Of a DNA stretch of 64,000 bases, positions 10,001 through 17,900 are shown one piece after another; within the stretch, counting starts at the first letter, position 1, and each line of letters begins with the position of its first letter. The notes under the pieces were generated by a model. That model was not told the origin of the DNA. It did not search any database and saw only the letters and a list, made by a program, of their open reading frames with translations. The stretch covers positions 1 to 64,000 of the forward strand of contig JAFIFH010000067.1 of the NCBI GenBank assembly GCA_020832105.1. The letters are read 5' to 3'. The translations under genes and the position numbers were made by a program. The stretch comes from Idiomarina sp. (GTDB taxonomy: Bacteria > Pseudomonadota > Gammaproteobacteria > Enterobacterales > Alteromonadaceae).

Positions 10001-10025
10001 GTAAGTCAGGCTGCGCCTGACTTAC
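10001..10025. repeat. Family A hairpin with perfect 11-base-pair stem
   Basis: GTAAGTCAGGC-TGC-GCCTGACTTAC is a perfect inverted repeat with a three-base loop. G-to-A in the usual GTAGG edge is matched by C-to-T in the other arm. Confidence 0.9.
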
Positions 10026-10143
10026 GGTCTGACATCATACCCATACTGGACGCCTGGCGTGCGGGTATGGCATGTTGCGTTGTTAGGGCGTCGAGCGCAG
10101 GGATGCGCGAGCCGAGCCTACAGGGACGTATTTACGGCGTCCC

Positions 10144-10183
10144 CAACAAGGCATATGCCATGGCCCGCGTAAGCTAGGCATTT
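10144..10183. repeat. Dispersed repeat family B, copy 2
   Basis: This matches positions 37-76 of the window over the 25-base block starting CAACAAGGCATATGCC, and again at AGGCATTT after a short variable part. Confidence 0.6.
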
Positions 10184-10205
10184 CCTCGGTGCGTGAATAC
10201 ATGGA

Positions 10206-10252
10206 CAATGGTTAACGTCATCACTGCGTGACGCGGACGCAGCCTGACCTAC
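10206..10252. repeat. Family A repeat, subfamily with CGTCA/TGACG insert
   Basis: CAATGGTTAACG is followed by CGTCA-TCACTGCG-TGACG, then CGGACGCAGCCTGACCTAC. The inner hairpin replaces the usual GTCAGGC arm; the same variant occurs at 25299-25372, 47563-47722 and 55180-55251. Confidence 0.8.
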
Positions 10253-10253
10253 A

Positions 10254-10278
10254 GTCGTTGAAGCGGAGCTTCTACGGT
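10254..10278. repeat. Family C hairpin, imperfect copy
   Basis: GTCGTTGAAGC-GGA-GCTTCTACGGT forms a hairpin with mismatches. The perfect copy is at 10330-10354. Confidence 0.7.
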
Positions 10279-10307
10279 TGTGTCTGTCGGGTTGCACATC
10301 GCTGAAT

Positions 10308-10328
10308 GTCAGGCGGAGCCTGACCTAC
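10308..10328. repeat. Family A repeat, single hairpin half
   Basis: GTCAGGC-GGA-GCCTGACCTAC; the upstream partner hairpin is missing. Confidence 0.8.
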
Positions 10329-10329
10329 A

Positions 10330-10354
10330 GTCGTAGAAGCAGAGCTTCTACGAC
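10330..10354. repeat. Family C hairpin, perfect copy
   Basis: GTCGTAGAAGC-AGA-GCTTCTACGAC is a perfect 11-base-pair stem with a three-base loop. It starts one base after a family A half and shares that family's geometry but not its sequence. Confidence 0.85.
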
Positions 10355-10447
10355 TAACGTCCAATTCCCGTTTTTCCTGTCGCTGTTAAAGTCGCTAATG
10401 ACCACATAACTATAACTTTCAATTAACAACAACTGGAGGGCGTCTTT

Positions 10448-10714
10448 ATGGCATTTGAATCTCAAGATCATGCCAAAGCCTACTGGAAAGAAAATCTCGC
10501 GCTCATGCTCAAACTCTTGTTTGTGTGGGCGCTGGTTTCTTTCGGATTCGGCATTTTTCTCGTTGACGTATTAAACCATATCCAATTTTTCGGTTTTAAA
10601 TTGGGCTTCTGGTTCGCGCAGCAGGGTGCGATTTACACCTTTATCGTGCTGATTTTCATTTATATCCGACAGATGAACAAGTTGGATAAGAAATACAGTG
10701 TCGACGAGGAGTAA
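10448..10714 (+). CDS. DUF4212 small subunit of a sodium/solute symporter
   Basis: A small membrane protein of 88 residues with two hydrophobic segments (about 21-43 and 53-75) and charged ends. Proteins of this family are encoded just ahead of VC2705-type sodium:solute symporters, exactly as here (three bases before actP), and are thought to be their small subunit. The ATG has a strong GGAGGG site. The family name is recognised from size, hydrophobic pattern and neighbour rather than from a catalytic motif. Confidence 0.85.
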   Translation: MAFESQDHAKAYWKENLALMLKLLFVWALVSFGFGIFLVDVLNHIQFFGFKLGFWFAQQGAIYTFIVLIFIYIRQMNKLDKKYSVDEE

Positions 10715-10717
10715 TCG

Positions 10718-12427
10718 ATGGATATTCAAACTTTAACATTTATTGTCGTAGGTGCGACCTTTGCGCTGTATATCGGCATTGCAATCTGGGCCCGAGCTGG
10801 CTCTACCAATGACTTCTACGTTGCCGGTGGTGGCGTTCCTCCAGTAGCCAATGGTATGGCCACAGCTGCGGACTGGATGTCAGCCGCGTCGTTTATCTCT
10901 ATGGCGGGTCTGATCTCGTACTTGGGTTATGACGGTAGTGTGTACTTAATGGGTTGGACCGGCGGCTATGTACTGCTGGCGCTGTGTTTAGCACCTTACT
11001 TACGTAAGTTCGGTAAGTTCACTGTGCCTGACTTTATCGGCGACCGTTACTACTCACAGACAGCTCGTACGGTTGCGGTATTTTGCGCCATCGTGGTGTC
11101 GTTCACCTATATTGCAGGCCAAATGCGTGGCGTTGGGGTGGTATTCAGCCGCTTCCTCGAAGTTGATATCACCACCGGTGTGTTAATTGGTATGGGCATG
11201 GTTTACTTCTACACCCTGCTGGGCGGTATGAAGGGGATTACCTATACCCAGGTTGCGCAGTACTGCATTCTCGCCTTTGCCTACACGGTACCAGCGGTGT
11301 TTATCTCGTTCCAGATGACCGGGCATTTACTGCCACAAACTGGTTTCGGTGCAACCCTGGCTGATGGTTCTGGTGCTTATTTGCTAGAGCGCTTAGACGG
11401 CTTACATCAGGAGCTTGGCTTTGCCGCCTATACCGAAGGTAGTAAGGCGACCATTGACGTGTTTGCGATTACGCTGGCACTGATGGTGGGTACCGCTGGT
11501 CTGCCGCATGTGATTATTCGTTTCTTCACTGTGCCGAAAGTAAGTGATGCGCGTCGTTCAGGTGGTTGGGCACTGGTCTTTATTGCTGTGGTATACACCA
11601 CTGCACCAGCGATTGCTTCAATCACTAAGACCAATATCATTGACACCATAAACGGGCCAGATCAGCAAGGCGTGATGTATGAAAATGCACCGAGCTGGAT
11701 TACCAATTGGGAACAAACCGGTCTGATTCAAATCAGTGACGAAGCACGTGCGGGTGAAGAGCCGATGTTCTTCTCTGGTGACGAGCGCAGCAATACTAAC
11801 GTTGACGCTGACATTATCGTGCTGGCAAGCCCTGAAATTGGTAGCTTACCAAACTGGGTCATCGCGCTGGTAGCGGCCGGTGGTGTGGCGGCGGCTCTAT
11901 CTACGTCGGCAGGCTTACTGCTGGTCATTTCGAGCTCAGTGTCGCATGACTTGCTCAAACGAACCTTTAAGCCCAATATTACCGATAAGCAGGAGTTGCT
12001 TGCAGCGCGGATTGCCGCGGGTGTGGCGGTGTTAATTGGTGCCTACTTCGGGATTAATCCTCCTGGCTTCGTGGCTGAGGTGGTAGCCTTCGCGTTCGGT
12101 CTGGCGGCTGCGTCGTTCTTCCCTGCGATTATTATGGGTATCTTCCATAAGCGCATGAATAGCACGGGTGCAATCGCCGGTATGGTGACGGGTATCGCGT
12201 TTACCCTGGCCTATATTATCTACTTTAAATTTATCAACCCGACGGCGGGGCCAGACGAGTGGTTCCTGCAGATTTCACCTGAGGGTATTGGTACGGTAGG
12301 TATGGTGCTTAACTTCATCGTTGCTAATATTGTGTTGAAGTTTACTAAAGACGCACCAGAAGAAATCCAGGAAATGGTTGAGTCTATCCGCTATCCACAA
12401 GGAGCGGGCGAAGCCACTGGTCATTAA
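10718..12427 (+). CDS. actP: Sodium/solute (acetate-type) symporter
   Basis: An integral membrane transporter of 569 residues in the sodium:solute symporter family, with about 13 to 14 hydrophobic helices. Seen: AADWMSAASFISMAG in an early helix, the conserved GGMKGITYTQVAQY, and HVIIRFFTV. Its place beside acs, crbR and crbS, and the DUF4212 partner, point to uptake of acetate or a similar short carboxylate (inference; family members also carry other solutes). A long soluble loop (about residues 310-370) is acidic. A terminator follows 32 bases after the stop. Confidence 0.88.
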   Translation: MDIQTLTFIVVGATFALYIGIAIWARAGSTNDFYVAGGGVPPVANGMATAADWMSAASFISMAGLISYLGYDGSVYLMGWTGGYVLLALCLAPYLRKFGKFTVPDFIGDRYYSQTARTVAVFCAIVVSFTYIAGQMRGVGVVFSRFLEVDITTGVLIGMGMVYFYTLLGGMKGITYTQVAQYCILAFAYTVPAVFISFQMTGHLLPQTGFGATLADGSGAYLLERLDGLHQELGFAAYTEGSKATIDVFAITLALMVGTAGLPHVIIRFFTVPKVSDARRSGGWALVFIAVVYTTAPAIASITKTNIIDTINGPDQQGVMYENAPSWITNWEQTGLIQISDEARAGEEPMFFSGDERSNTNVDADIIVLASPEIGSLPNWVIALVAAGGVAAALSTSAGLLLVISSSVSHDLLKRTFKPNITDKQELLAARIAAGVAVLIGAYFGINPPGFVAEVVAFAFGLAAASFFPAIIMGIFHKRMNSTGAIAGMVTGIAFTLAYIIYFKFINPTAGPDEWFLQISPEGIGTVGMVLNFIVANIVLKFTKDAPEEIQEMVESIRYPQGAGEATGH

Positions 12428-12459
12428 ACATGAACAGTACGTTGGCTAACTAAGACGGA

Positions 12460-12493
12460 ACCCCTGGGTGTTAAACTCAGGGGTTTATTTTTT
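12460..12493 (+). terminator. Terminator after actP
   Basis: ACCCCTG and CAGGGGT pair around a loop, followed by TTTATTTTTT. The T run touches the start codon of the next gene. Confidence 0.8.
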
Positions 12494-14338
12494 ATGGCGC
12501 TAGATTTAAAAGACATGGCGGATTTTCTTAAACAGACCCCGCCCTTTGACATGCTCGACGAGCAACGTTTTGACTATGCCCTCGACCATGCTGAAGCGAT
12601 TTATGTGAATGAACATAATACCCAGGAAGTGCTGCGCAGCGGCCACCCGTTACTGTACGTTGTGCGCAGCGGCACTTTTGACTTGAATGACAAAAATGGC
12701 AAACACATTGAACGCCTGGAAACCGGCGACGTGTTTGGTTACCCGGCATTACTGACCGGGCGTGCGATTACCAACAAAATTGATGTGCTCGCAGACGGCA
12801 TTTTATTTAGTTGGGACGAGGCCACTTTTAATTACCTGCGGCGCTACAGCGATGCCTTTGAACGCTATTTCATGCAGGCGCAAAGTGAGCGCTTATTAAC
12901 TGAGCAGCGTAGCGAGAATCAGGCTCCGGACTGGACCGAGCTGGACATTGGCAGCGTTATTAATCGCGACCTGATCTCCATTGACAGTGCGAGTACCATA
13001 CAGAACGCCGCGATTTGTATGGCCGAGCATAAGGTGTCCAGTTTACTCGTGGTGGACGACGGTCAGTTACGCGGCATTCTGACAGACCGGGATATTCGCA
13101 ACCGGGTAGTGGCGAAAGGCATGAGCTACGAGGTGGCGGTTTCAGCGGTGATGACGCAGATGCCCGAGGCGGTGTATGCCAGACAGAGCCTGTTCGACGC
13201 GTTGACGGTGATGAACCAGGCTAATATTCATCACTTACCCGTACTGGATGATGACGACACCCCGGTTGGGATGATCACCACCACAGATTTAATGAAGCAG
13301 CAGCGCAGTGAACCTGTGTTTTTAATGAACGCGTTGTTTAAAGCGCCAGATCGCGATGCGCTGGTGGCTGAAGCGCAAAGTATTCCGCAGTACCTGCGTA
13401 CCTTTGCCAGCCGGGTGAAAGATATTAGTATGGTGGGGCGTTTACTGGCCTCGCTGACGGACGGTATGACGCGCAAATTGATTCGGCTATATGAACAGTC
13501 GCACGGCTCGGCGCCGGTGGCATACGCTTGGATGGCATTTGGCTCACAAGCGCGGGAGGACCAGACGTTAAGCTCAGATCAGGACAATGGCCTATTACTC
13601 GCGGATAATATTAAAGACGGCCAGCGCGCATATTTTCAGGATATGGCAGAATTTGTTTGCACTGGGTTAGGGGATTGCGGGATCAGGCTATGCCCGGGCG
13701 ACGTCATGGCGATGAACCCTAAATGGAATAAAACATCGCTGGAATGGCGTGAGCAGTTTAAAAAATGGATTCAGTCGCCGACCCCAGATGCGATTATGCA
13801 TAGTATGATTTTTTTCGACAGCCGGATGATCGCGGGCAATACTCAGCTGTATAAAAAACATCGCGAAGCCGTGGCGAAGCTGGCTCAACGTGATATTTTC
13901 CTGGGTAATATTGGTCGCCATATTGGCGAACTGAATGTGCCAATTGGTTTGTTTAATCGCTTGCGCACGAAAAGTGAAAAAGGCGGCGATTACATTGATA
14001 TTAAAACCCAGGGTGTGGCAATTATTAACGATATTGTGCGTTTGTATGCGCTGGAGCAGGGCTTGACGATGCCGGCAACACCTGCCCGCTTGCAAGCCCT
14101 GCAGGGCAGTCGTTTGCTGACTAAGTCAGATAACCAGAACCTGCTTGAAGCCTGGCAGTTTTTGACCCAGCTACGTTTGTCTCACCAGCTTAGGTTGCAG
14201 GGAGATTCGACGGAGCCGGTGAACTCAGTGGACCCTGAAACCTTAAGCACGCTGCAGCGACGTCAAATGAAGGCTGCCTTCAGAATTATCAAAGACGCCC
14301 AGCAAGGCGTCGGCTTCAAGCTCGGTCGCGGAATGTGA
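12494..14338 (+). CDS. Cyclic-nucleotide-binding/CBS/DUF294 nucleotidyltransferase-like protein
   Basis: A soluble protein of 614 residues with four parts: a cyclic-nucleotide-binding-like domain (about 10-120), a pair of CBS domains (about 155-275; GILTDRDIRNRVV and GMITTTDLMK), a DUF294 nucleotidyltransferase-like domain (about 300-440; AFGSQAREDQ then SSDQDNGLLL, like the GlnD active-site GS...D.D) and a DUF294 C-terminal domain. It is a conserved neighbour of this symporter pair in Gammaproteobacteria, presumably with a regulatory role; the target is unknown. The start codon abuts the T run of the preceding terminator and has no ribosome site; the next in-frame ATG at 12515 has none either. 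Confidence 0.85.
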   Translation: MALDLKDMADFLKQTPPFDMLDEQRFDYALDHAEAIYVNEHNTQEVLRSGHPLLYVVRSGTFDLNDKNGKHIERLETGDVFGYPALLTGRAITNKIDVLADGILFSWDEATFNYLRRYSDAFERYFMQAQSERLLTEQRSENQAPDWTELDIGSVINRDLISIDSASTIQNAAICMAEHKVSSLLVVDDGQLRGILTDRDIRNRVVAKGMSYEVAVSAVMTQMPEAVYARQSLFDALTVMNQANIHHLPVLDDDDTPVGMITTTDLMKQQRSEPVFLMNALFKAPDRDALVAEAQSIPQYLRTFASRVKDISMVGRLLASLTDGMTRKLIRLYEQSHGSAPVAYAWMAFGSQAREDQTLSSDQDNGLLLADNIKDGQRAYFQDMAEFVCTGLGDCGIRLCPGDVMAMNPKWNKTSLEWREQFKKWIQSPTPDAIMHSMIFFDSRMIAGNTQLYKKHREAVAKLAQRDIFLGNIGRHIGELNVPIGLFNRLRTKSEKGGDYIDIKTQGVAIINDIVRLYALEQGLTMPATPARLQALQGSRLLTKSDNQNLLEAWQFLTQLRLSHQLRLQGDSTEPVNSVDPETLSTLQRRQMKAAFRIIKDAQQGVGFKLGRGM

Positions 14339-14373
14339 TGATATGATGACGTCGACACCGCAACGGGTTTGAT

Positions 14374-14433
14374 GTAGGTCAGGCTGCGCCTGACACCGCG
14401 CGATGGTGGAATGTCAGGCACAGCCTGACCTAC
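14374..14433. repeat. Family A repeat, full two-hairpin unit
   Basis: GTAGGTCAGGC-TGC-GCCTGAC, spacer with CGATGGTGGAAT, then GTCAGGC-ACA-GCCTGACCTAC. It lies between the DUF294 gene and the exonuclease start at 14451. Confidence 0.9.
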
Positions 14434-14450
14434 GAAAAAACCAGGGATCT

Positions 14451-15122
14451 ATGATAAAGAAGTGGATTACAAAGCATAGCAAAAGCCTGCAGGGCAATAT
14501 CATTGCCAGTAAAGGGGGGGATCGTCAGCAGCAGCTGCGCGGGCGCTGGCAGGATGCGCGCTATATTGCGCTGGATCTCGAGACCGATGGTCTTGACCCG
14601 GCCGTTGACGCCATTCTTGCGTTTGGTTGGGTGCCGCTGGCGCCACCGCGTATTCGCTTATTTGAAGCGGATTATGGGGTAGTAAAAAGTGAAAAATCAC
14701 TCAGCCAAAGCGCAGTTATCCATCATTTGTCTGAGGGGGATATCCGCAGCGGCGAACCCATTGAGCGCATCCTTAAACGCCTGGCGGAGCACTTGGACGG
14801 TGCGGTACTGGTGGCGCACCATGCGCCTTTTGACTGGCAGTTTTTACAACAGGCATTTAATGAACACCAGATTCCGTGCCAACCTCTGGCACTTATGGAT
14901 ACCCTAAAAATTGAGCGTAATCGCCTGGCACGCAAAAAAGATTGGCTGGAGCAGGGGGAATTGACGCTAGGGGCCTGCCGCGACCGCTATGACTTGCCAA
15001 CCATGCGTCAACACCATGCACTCAGTGACGCTATCGCCTGCGCAGAGCTTTTTCTTGCCCAAGCGTATCAGGTTGTGGGTAGTCACGAGGTCAGTCTTCG
15101 TGAGCTCTTGCGCTACGCCTGA
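14451..15122 (+). CDS. DnaQ-like 3'-5' exonuclease (DEDDh)
   Basis: A protein of 223 residues with the three exonuclease motifs: ALDLETDG (D42, E44), LVAHHAPFDWQFL (second aspartate) and HHALSD (H189, D193), so a complete DEDDh active site. It probably trims DNA or RNA ends; it is not DnaQ itself but the small paralogue that accompanies the DUF294 gene in acetate-symporter neighbourhoods. The start is the ATG at 14451 with AGGG nearby; the frame upstream is repeat sequence. The last residues and the TGA stop (CTACGCCTGACG) come from a family A repeat, so the C-terminus may have been remodelled. Confidence 0.85.
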   Translation: MIKKWITKHSKSLQGNIIASKGGDRQQQLRGRWQDARYIALDLETDGLDPAVDAILAFGWVPLAPPRIRLFEADYGVVKSEKSLSQSAVIHHLSEGDIRSGEPIERILKRLAEHLDGAVLVAHHAPFDWQFLQQAFNEHQIPCQPLALMDTLKIERNRLARKKDWLEQGELTLGACRDRYDLPTMRQHHALSDAIACAELFLAQAYQVVGSHEVSLRELLRYA

Positions 15123-15161
15123 CGCCGAGCCATGGTTAATGTCAGGCAGAGCCTGACCTAC
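15113..15161. repeat. Family A repeat overlapping the exonuclease 3' end
   Basis: It begins with CTACGCCTGACGCC inside the coding region, continues with ATGGTTAAT and ends GTCAGGC-AGA-GCCTGACCTAC. The first half-hairpin lacks its left arm. Confidence 0.8.
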
Positions 15162-15176
15162 ACCGGTGGTGCTGAT

Positions 15177-16358
15177 TTAGCGCACCGTCACCCGGTCATT
15201 GACCTGAATATTGCTACCGACCTGATTGTCACTTACCCGGCCTAGCGCCGATGAACGCTCGACCTGAGTCACATCCAGCTGATAAGGGCTCAGTACCCAC
15301 TGTTCCCGATAAATACCCTGGTCATCCCAGAAACTACCGCGATGATAGATATGTAACCGCTGACCCTGTTGCAAGCCATGCTTGGTCCCAAGGTTAATGG
15401 TGATGTCGTTGCCGTTCACCTGTACCACTTGTCCACGAGGTTCTTCGCAGGCCAGCTGGTCGTCGATGCCTCGAACCAGGTCGCGCATCGAACGCTCGAG
15501 CGTATCGCCATATAGACTTTGCCAGAACTTCTGGCTGAAGGGGTCCACAGACTCCTGATATTCAAACTGCCAGGGTGCCTGTTCACGCAGGCTGGCGCGG
15601 GACAGTAATTCGCCACTGGCAGTGTCGAACAGCAACAAGGTTAAACCGATATTGCGGTTATAGTCCGGGTGGGTCCAGAACGTTACATTGCGCCCGGCCT
15701 GGACCGTGCTGATGTCATCAAAAATAGCGCCGACCACGTACTGGGCGTCAGTGTCTTTACCGATGTGACGGGCAAATCCAGCCATTTTCTGCTCATTGGC
15801 TGCGCCGCGCATACCGGCAAGACCAACTTTGCGCTCGATCCGGTGCTCAAGGAATAGACTTTGGCTATGTCGGCCCAGCAATTCTGCAAAACGCTGTGAG
15901 GCTGCCCGTTCAAGCTCCCATAGTTCGCCATGGCGTGCCTGTTCAGAGCGAGCCAGCTCAAACGGCACCACAGTCACCCCTTTGCGGAAATCTGCTGCCG
16001 CACAGCGACCGTGGGTTTGCCGGATATTGGCGCGAACAGTCACTTGCAGGCGGTCACCACTGCGGCGCTCACTCACCATATGGGCCTGTTCGATAGCCCC
16101 GTCAGCGCTCCATTCAAAATGACTGCCTTTGAGCACACCATCCACCACATGCTCAACGCTGGTGACCCTTCCGCCTGCAAAATCAAGGCTTTGGCGCAAG
16201 GCGTCCTCAACAGCACGGGCACGTGCTTTGGCCTCATTCTGGCCAATGATCGGCGCGCTACCGGTACTTTCATACCAATTAGCGTGGGCGGGTGCGAATG
16301 CGCTGACGGCGGCGAGTACTAACAGCCAGCTACACAAGCTGAGTAATGACGTTCGCAT
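15177..16358 (-). CDS. flgT: Flagellar H-ring protein FlgT
   Basis: A secreted protein of 393 residues with an N-terminal signal peptide (cleavage after AHA, mature NWYESTG). FlgT forms the H-ring around the outer-membrane part of polar sodium-driven flagellar motors. The early mature region (GQNEAKARARAVEDALRQ) matches the FlgT N-terminal fold, and the C-terminal part (VNGNDITINLGTKHGLQQG) the small barrel domain. Length agrees with Vibrio FlgT (about 380). It is divergent from flgP across 94 bases. GAGG lies eight bases before the ATG. Confidence 0.88.
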   Translation of the reverse strand: MRTSLLSLCSWLLVLAAVSAFAPAHANWYESTGSAPIIGQNEAKARARAVEDALRQSLDFAGGRVTSVEHVVDGVLKGSHFEWSADGAIEQAHMVSERRSGDRLQVTVRANIRQTHGRCAAADFRKGVTVVPFELARSEQARHGELWELERAASQRFAELLGRHSQSLFLEHRIERKVGLAGMRGAANEQKMAGFARHIGKDTDAQYVVGAIFDDISTVQAGRNVTFWTHPDYNRNIGLTLLLFDTASGELLSRASLREQAPWQFEYQESVDPFSQKFWQSLYGDTLERSMRDLVRGIDDQLACEEPRGQVVQVNGNDITINLGTKHGLQQGQRLHIYHRGSFWDDQGIYREQWVLSPYQLDVTQVERSSALGRVSDNQVGSNIQVNDRVTVR

Positions 16359-16382
16359 GGGCGTTTCCTCAGAAAATTTCTA

Positions 16383-16409
16383 TTAAGTATGCAGCTTTTG
16401 TGCCGATAC
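16383..16409 (+). promoter_or_regulatory. Sigma-28 (FliA) promoter of flgP
   Basis: TTAA, 15 bases, GCCGATAC. The -10 is nearly perfect and the -35 has one mismatch to TAAA. Confidence 0.65.
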
Positions 16410-16452
16410 AAAGAAAACGTTTATTCGTAGCGAACTTCTTTTGGAGGCCATC

Positions 16453-16965
16453 ATGTTCCGTGACTCATTTAATCGCGCGCTGAATGCATTTATGTCGACC
16501 CCGGCGACACTGTCGCTGCGCCGAGTAGCGCTGGCAGGTAGCGTGATCGCCTTGAGCGCATGCACCAGCATGGATCGTCATGTGGAGTACACCACGGTGC
16601 AGCCTGATCATTATCCGACCCTTAATGCAATTGGCTATGCACCGGTAGCCAAACAGCGTGGCGCCACAGAAGAGGAGCGTGTTCTGCAAGCGATGCGCGC
16701 TTCACGGCTGGAGGCTTATCGTGAATTAGTCGAACAGGTGCAGGGCGTGCATGTGAGTGGCGAAACCCGGGTGCAGGACATGATGTTGAGCAATGATGAG
16801 TTTCGTACTCAGGTCAGTGGCGTTATTCGTGGCGCTGAAGTAGTACGCAGCTATCCGGTTGGAGAATACTACGCCACTGAGTTACGCCTTGATTTTGAGC
16901 AGGTGCAAAACCTGTATATCGCAACAACCCGCCCAACGAAAGTCAGCCGCGTTTTTTATTATTAG
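16453..16965 (+). CDS. flgP: Flagellar outer-membrane lipoprotein FlgP (LPP20 family)
   Basis: A protein of 170 residues with a hydrophobic stretch and lipobox LSAC (cysteine 37), so an outer-membrane lipoprotein. The rest (RLEAYRELVEQVQGVHV, EVVRSYPVGEYYATELRL) matches the LPP20/FlgP family that forms basal disks or H-ring-associated structures in polar flagella. GGAGG lies five bases before the ATG at 16453; a TTG twelve bases earlier is the alternative and is rejected. An ATG at residue 14 would give a more usual signal length. Divergent from flgT. Confidence 0.85.
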   Translation: MFRDSFNRALNAFMSTPATLSLRRVALAGSVIALSACTSMDRHVEYTTVQPDHYPTLNAIGYAPVAKQRGATEEERVLQAMRASRLEAYRELVEQVQGVHVSGETRVQDMMLSNDEFRTQVSGVIRGAEVVRSYPVGEYYATELRLDFEQVQNLYIATTRPTKVSRVFYY

Positions 16966-16990
16966 AACCTGAGGTTAACCATTGCTATGT

Positions 16991-17011
16991 GTCAGGCGTA
17001 GCCTGACCTAC
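16991..17011. repeat. Family A repeat, single half
   Basis: GTCAGGC-GTA-GCCTGACCTAC between the convergent flgP and flgN genes, preceded by GGTTAACCATTG, which resembles the repeat's spacer. Confidence 0.8.
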
Positions 17012-17023
17012 GAATGACCTGAA

Positions 17024-17449
17024 TCAGGCTTTAATGGAAGAACCGGACGGGCCTGACGACGTTTTACCCTTATTTGTATAGGTAATGGTGGTACCGCTTT
17101 GTGCAGCCTGCAGGGTTTGCTTGAGCTGTTGAATGCGACCTAAGGTCATGCGAACCAACTGGCCGTTCACGTCATTGTTGGACTGACATCTATTCATCAA
17201 GTCGATAATAGTTTTACGTTTGTCACGCAATGCAGGATGCGTTGAGATGATTTCGCGCTGGGGATGGTCTGCCACTTGATTATCTAAGGTCTGAATATGA
17301 TCAAGGAGCTTTTCTTTATCCTGGGTAAGCACATCAAGCGCGGGGGCATCGCGCTTAATGAGTAATTCTTTTTCACTTGCCTGAAGTGTAATTAACGCCT
17401 CAAGTTGGGTGATTTGCTGGTCAAGAAGTCCAGCGAGCTGTTCTGGCAT
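17024..17449 (-). CDS. flgN: Flagellar export chaperone FlgN
   Basis: A small helical protein of 141 residues. FlgN binds the C-termini of the hook-filament junction proteins FlgK and FlgL and delivers them to the export apparatus; both are encoded downstream here. The sequence is heptad-rich with many glutamines and leucines (LLDQQITQLEALITLQ) and ends in a low-complexity serine/glycine tail. It follows flgM by two bases, the usual pairing, and carries over its expression from the flgA and flgM promoters. Confidence 0.85.
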   Translation of the reverse strand: MPEQLAGLLDQQITQLEALITLQASEKELLIKRDAPALDVLTQDKEKLLDHIQTLDNQVADHPQREIISTHPALRDKRKTIIDLMNRCQSNNDVNGQLVRMTLGRIQQLKQTLQAAQSGTTITYTNKGKTSSGPSGSSIKA

Positions 17450-17451
17450 TG

Positions 17452-17778
17452 TTAACGGTCTATGCCGCCATTACCGAACATGTCAGCTTCAAAGCTGGCG
17501 ATGCGTGCGGCAAGACGTTCCGCGTTAATTGAATAGTCACCCGCTGCCAGCGCTTGCTTGATCCGCTCAACTTTGCCCTCATCGACGCCTGAATCGTTTT
17601 CAGCGCGACGTTGTAGTTGATTCAGCTGCTGTGCTTGCGGTGTCAATGATACCGCGTCCTGACGAGGTGCAGAAGCATTCGCCTGAGCTGGTGCAGGCCG
17701 GGCAGATTGCTCGGACTGTTGCTGTTTCGTTGCTAACTGAGCGTTATTGACGCCCGAGTTAATGTTATTAATAGTCAT
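17452..17778 (-). CDS. flgM: Anti-sigma-28 factor FlgM
   Basis: A protein of 108 residues. FlgM holds FliA (sigma-28) inactive until the hook is finished and FlgM is exported. The N-terminal half is disordered and rich in Q, A and S; the C-terminal half carries the sigma-binding region (VDEGKVERIKQALAAGDYSI and LAARIASFE). The ATG has GGGG eight bases upstream. A sigma-28 promoter sits in front, giving the known autoregulatory loop. Confidence 0.92.
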   Translation of the reverse strand: MTINNINSGVNNAQLATKQQQSEQSARPAPAQANASAPRQDAVSLTPQAQQLNQLQRRAENDSGVDEGKVERIKQALAAGDYSINAERLAARIASFEADMFGNGGIDR

Positions 17779-17813
17779 GTGTATTGCCCCTTGGTTACTT
17801 ACCTACGCTCAAT

Positions 17814-17840
17814 GTATCGGCGATTTATCTATAAACTTTA
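17814..17840 (-). promoter_or_regulatory. Sigma-28 promoter of flgM
   Basis: On the minus strand TAAA, 15 bases, GCCGATAC: one mismatch from the consensus. It lies about 35 bases before the flgM start. Confidence 0.88.
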
Positions 17841-17900
17841 GTCTAAATTCAATGTATAGCGTTAACATTGCGTAAAGAACATACCGTCGCACATCGCCGA

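Larger units (their letters stand above)
9959..10447. repeat. Gene-free compound repeat island
   Basis: These 489 bases between crbS and the DUF4212 gene hold no credible gene. They contain a perfect family A hairpin (10001-10025), an inverted pair CATACCC/GGGTATG (10036-10042 and 10063-10069), GGGACG/CGTCCC (10123-10143), family B (10144-10183), two more family A parts and two family C hairpins. The promoter of the symporter genes must lie in the last 70 or so bases; no clear core was identified. An open frame at 9980-10177 is made of repeat sequence. Confidence 0.8.

Noticed and set aside
9980..10177. Open frame of 65 codons after crbS
   Set aside because: It consists of family A and B repeat sequence, has no ribosome site and resembles no protein.
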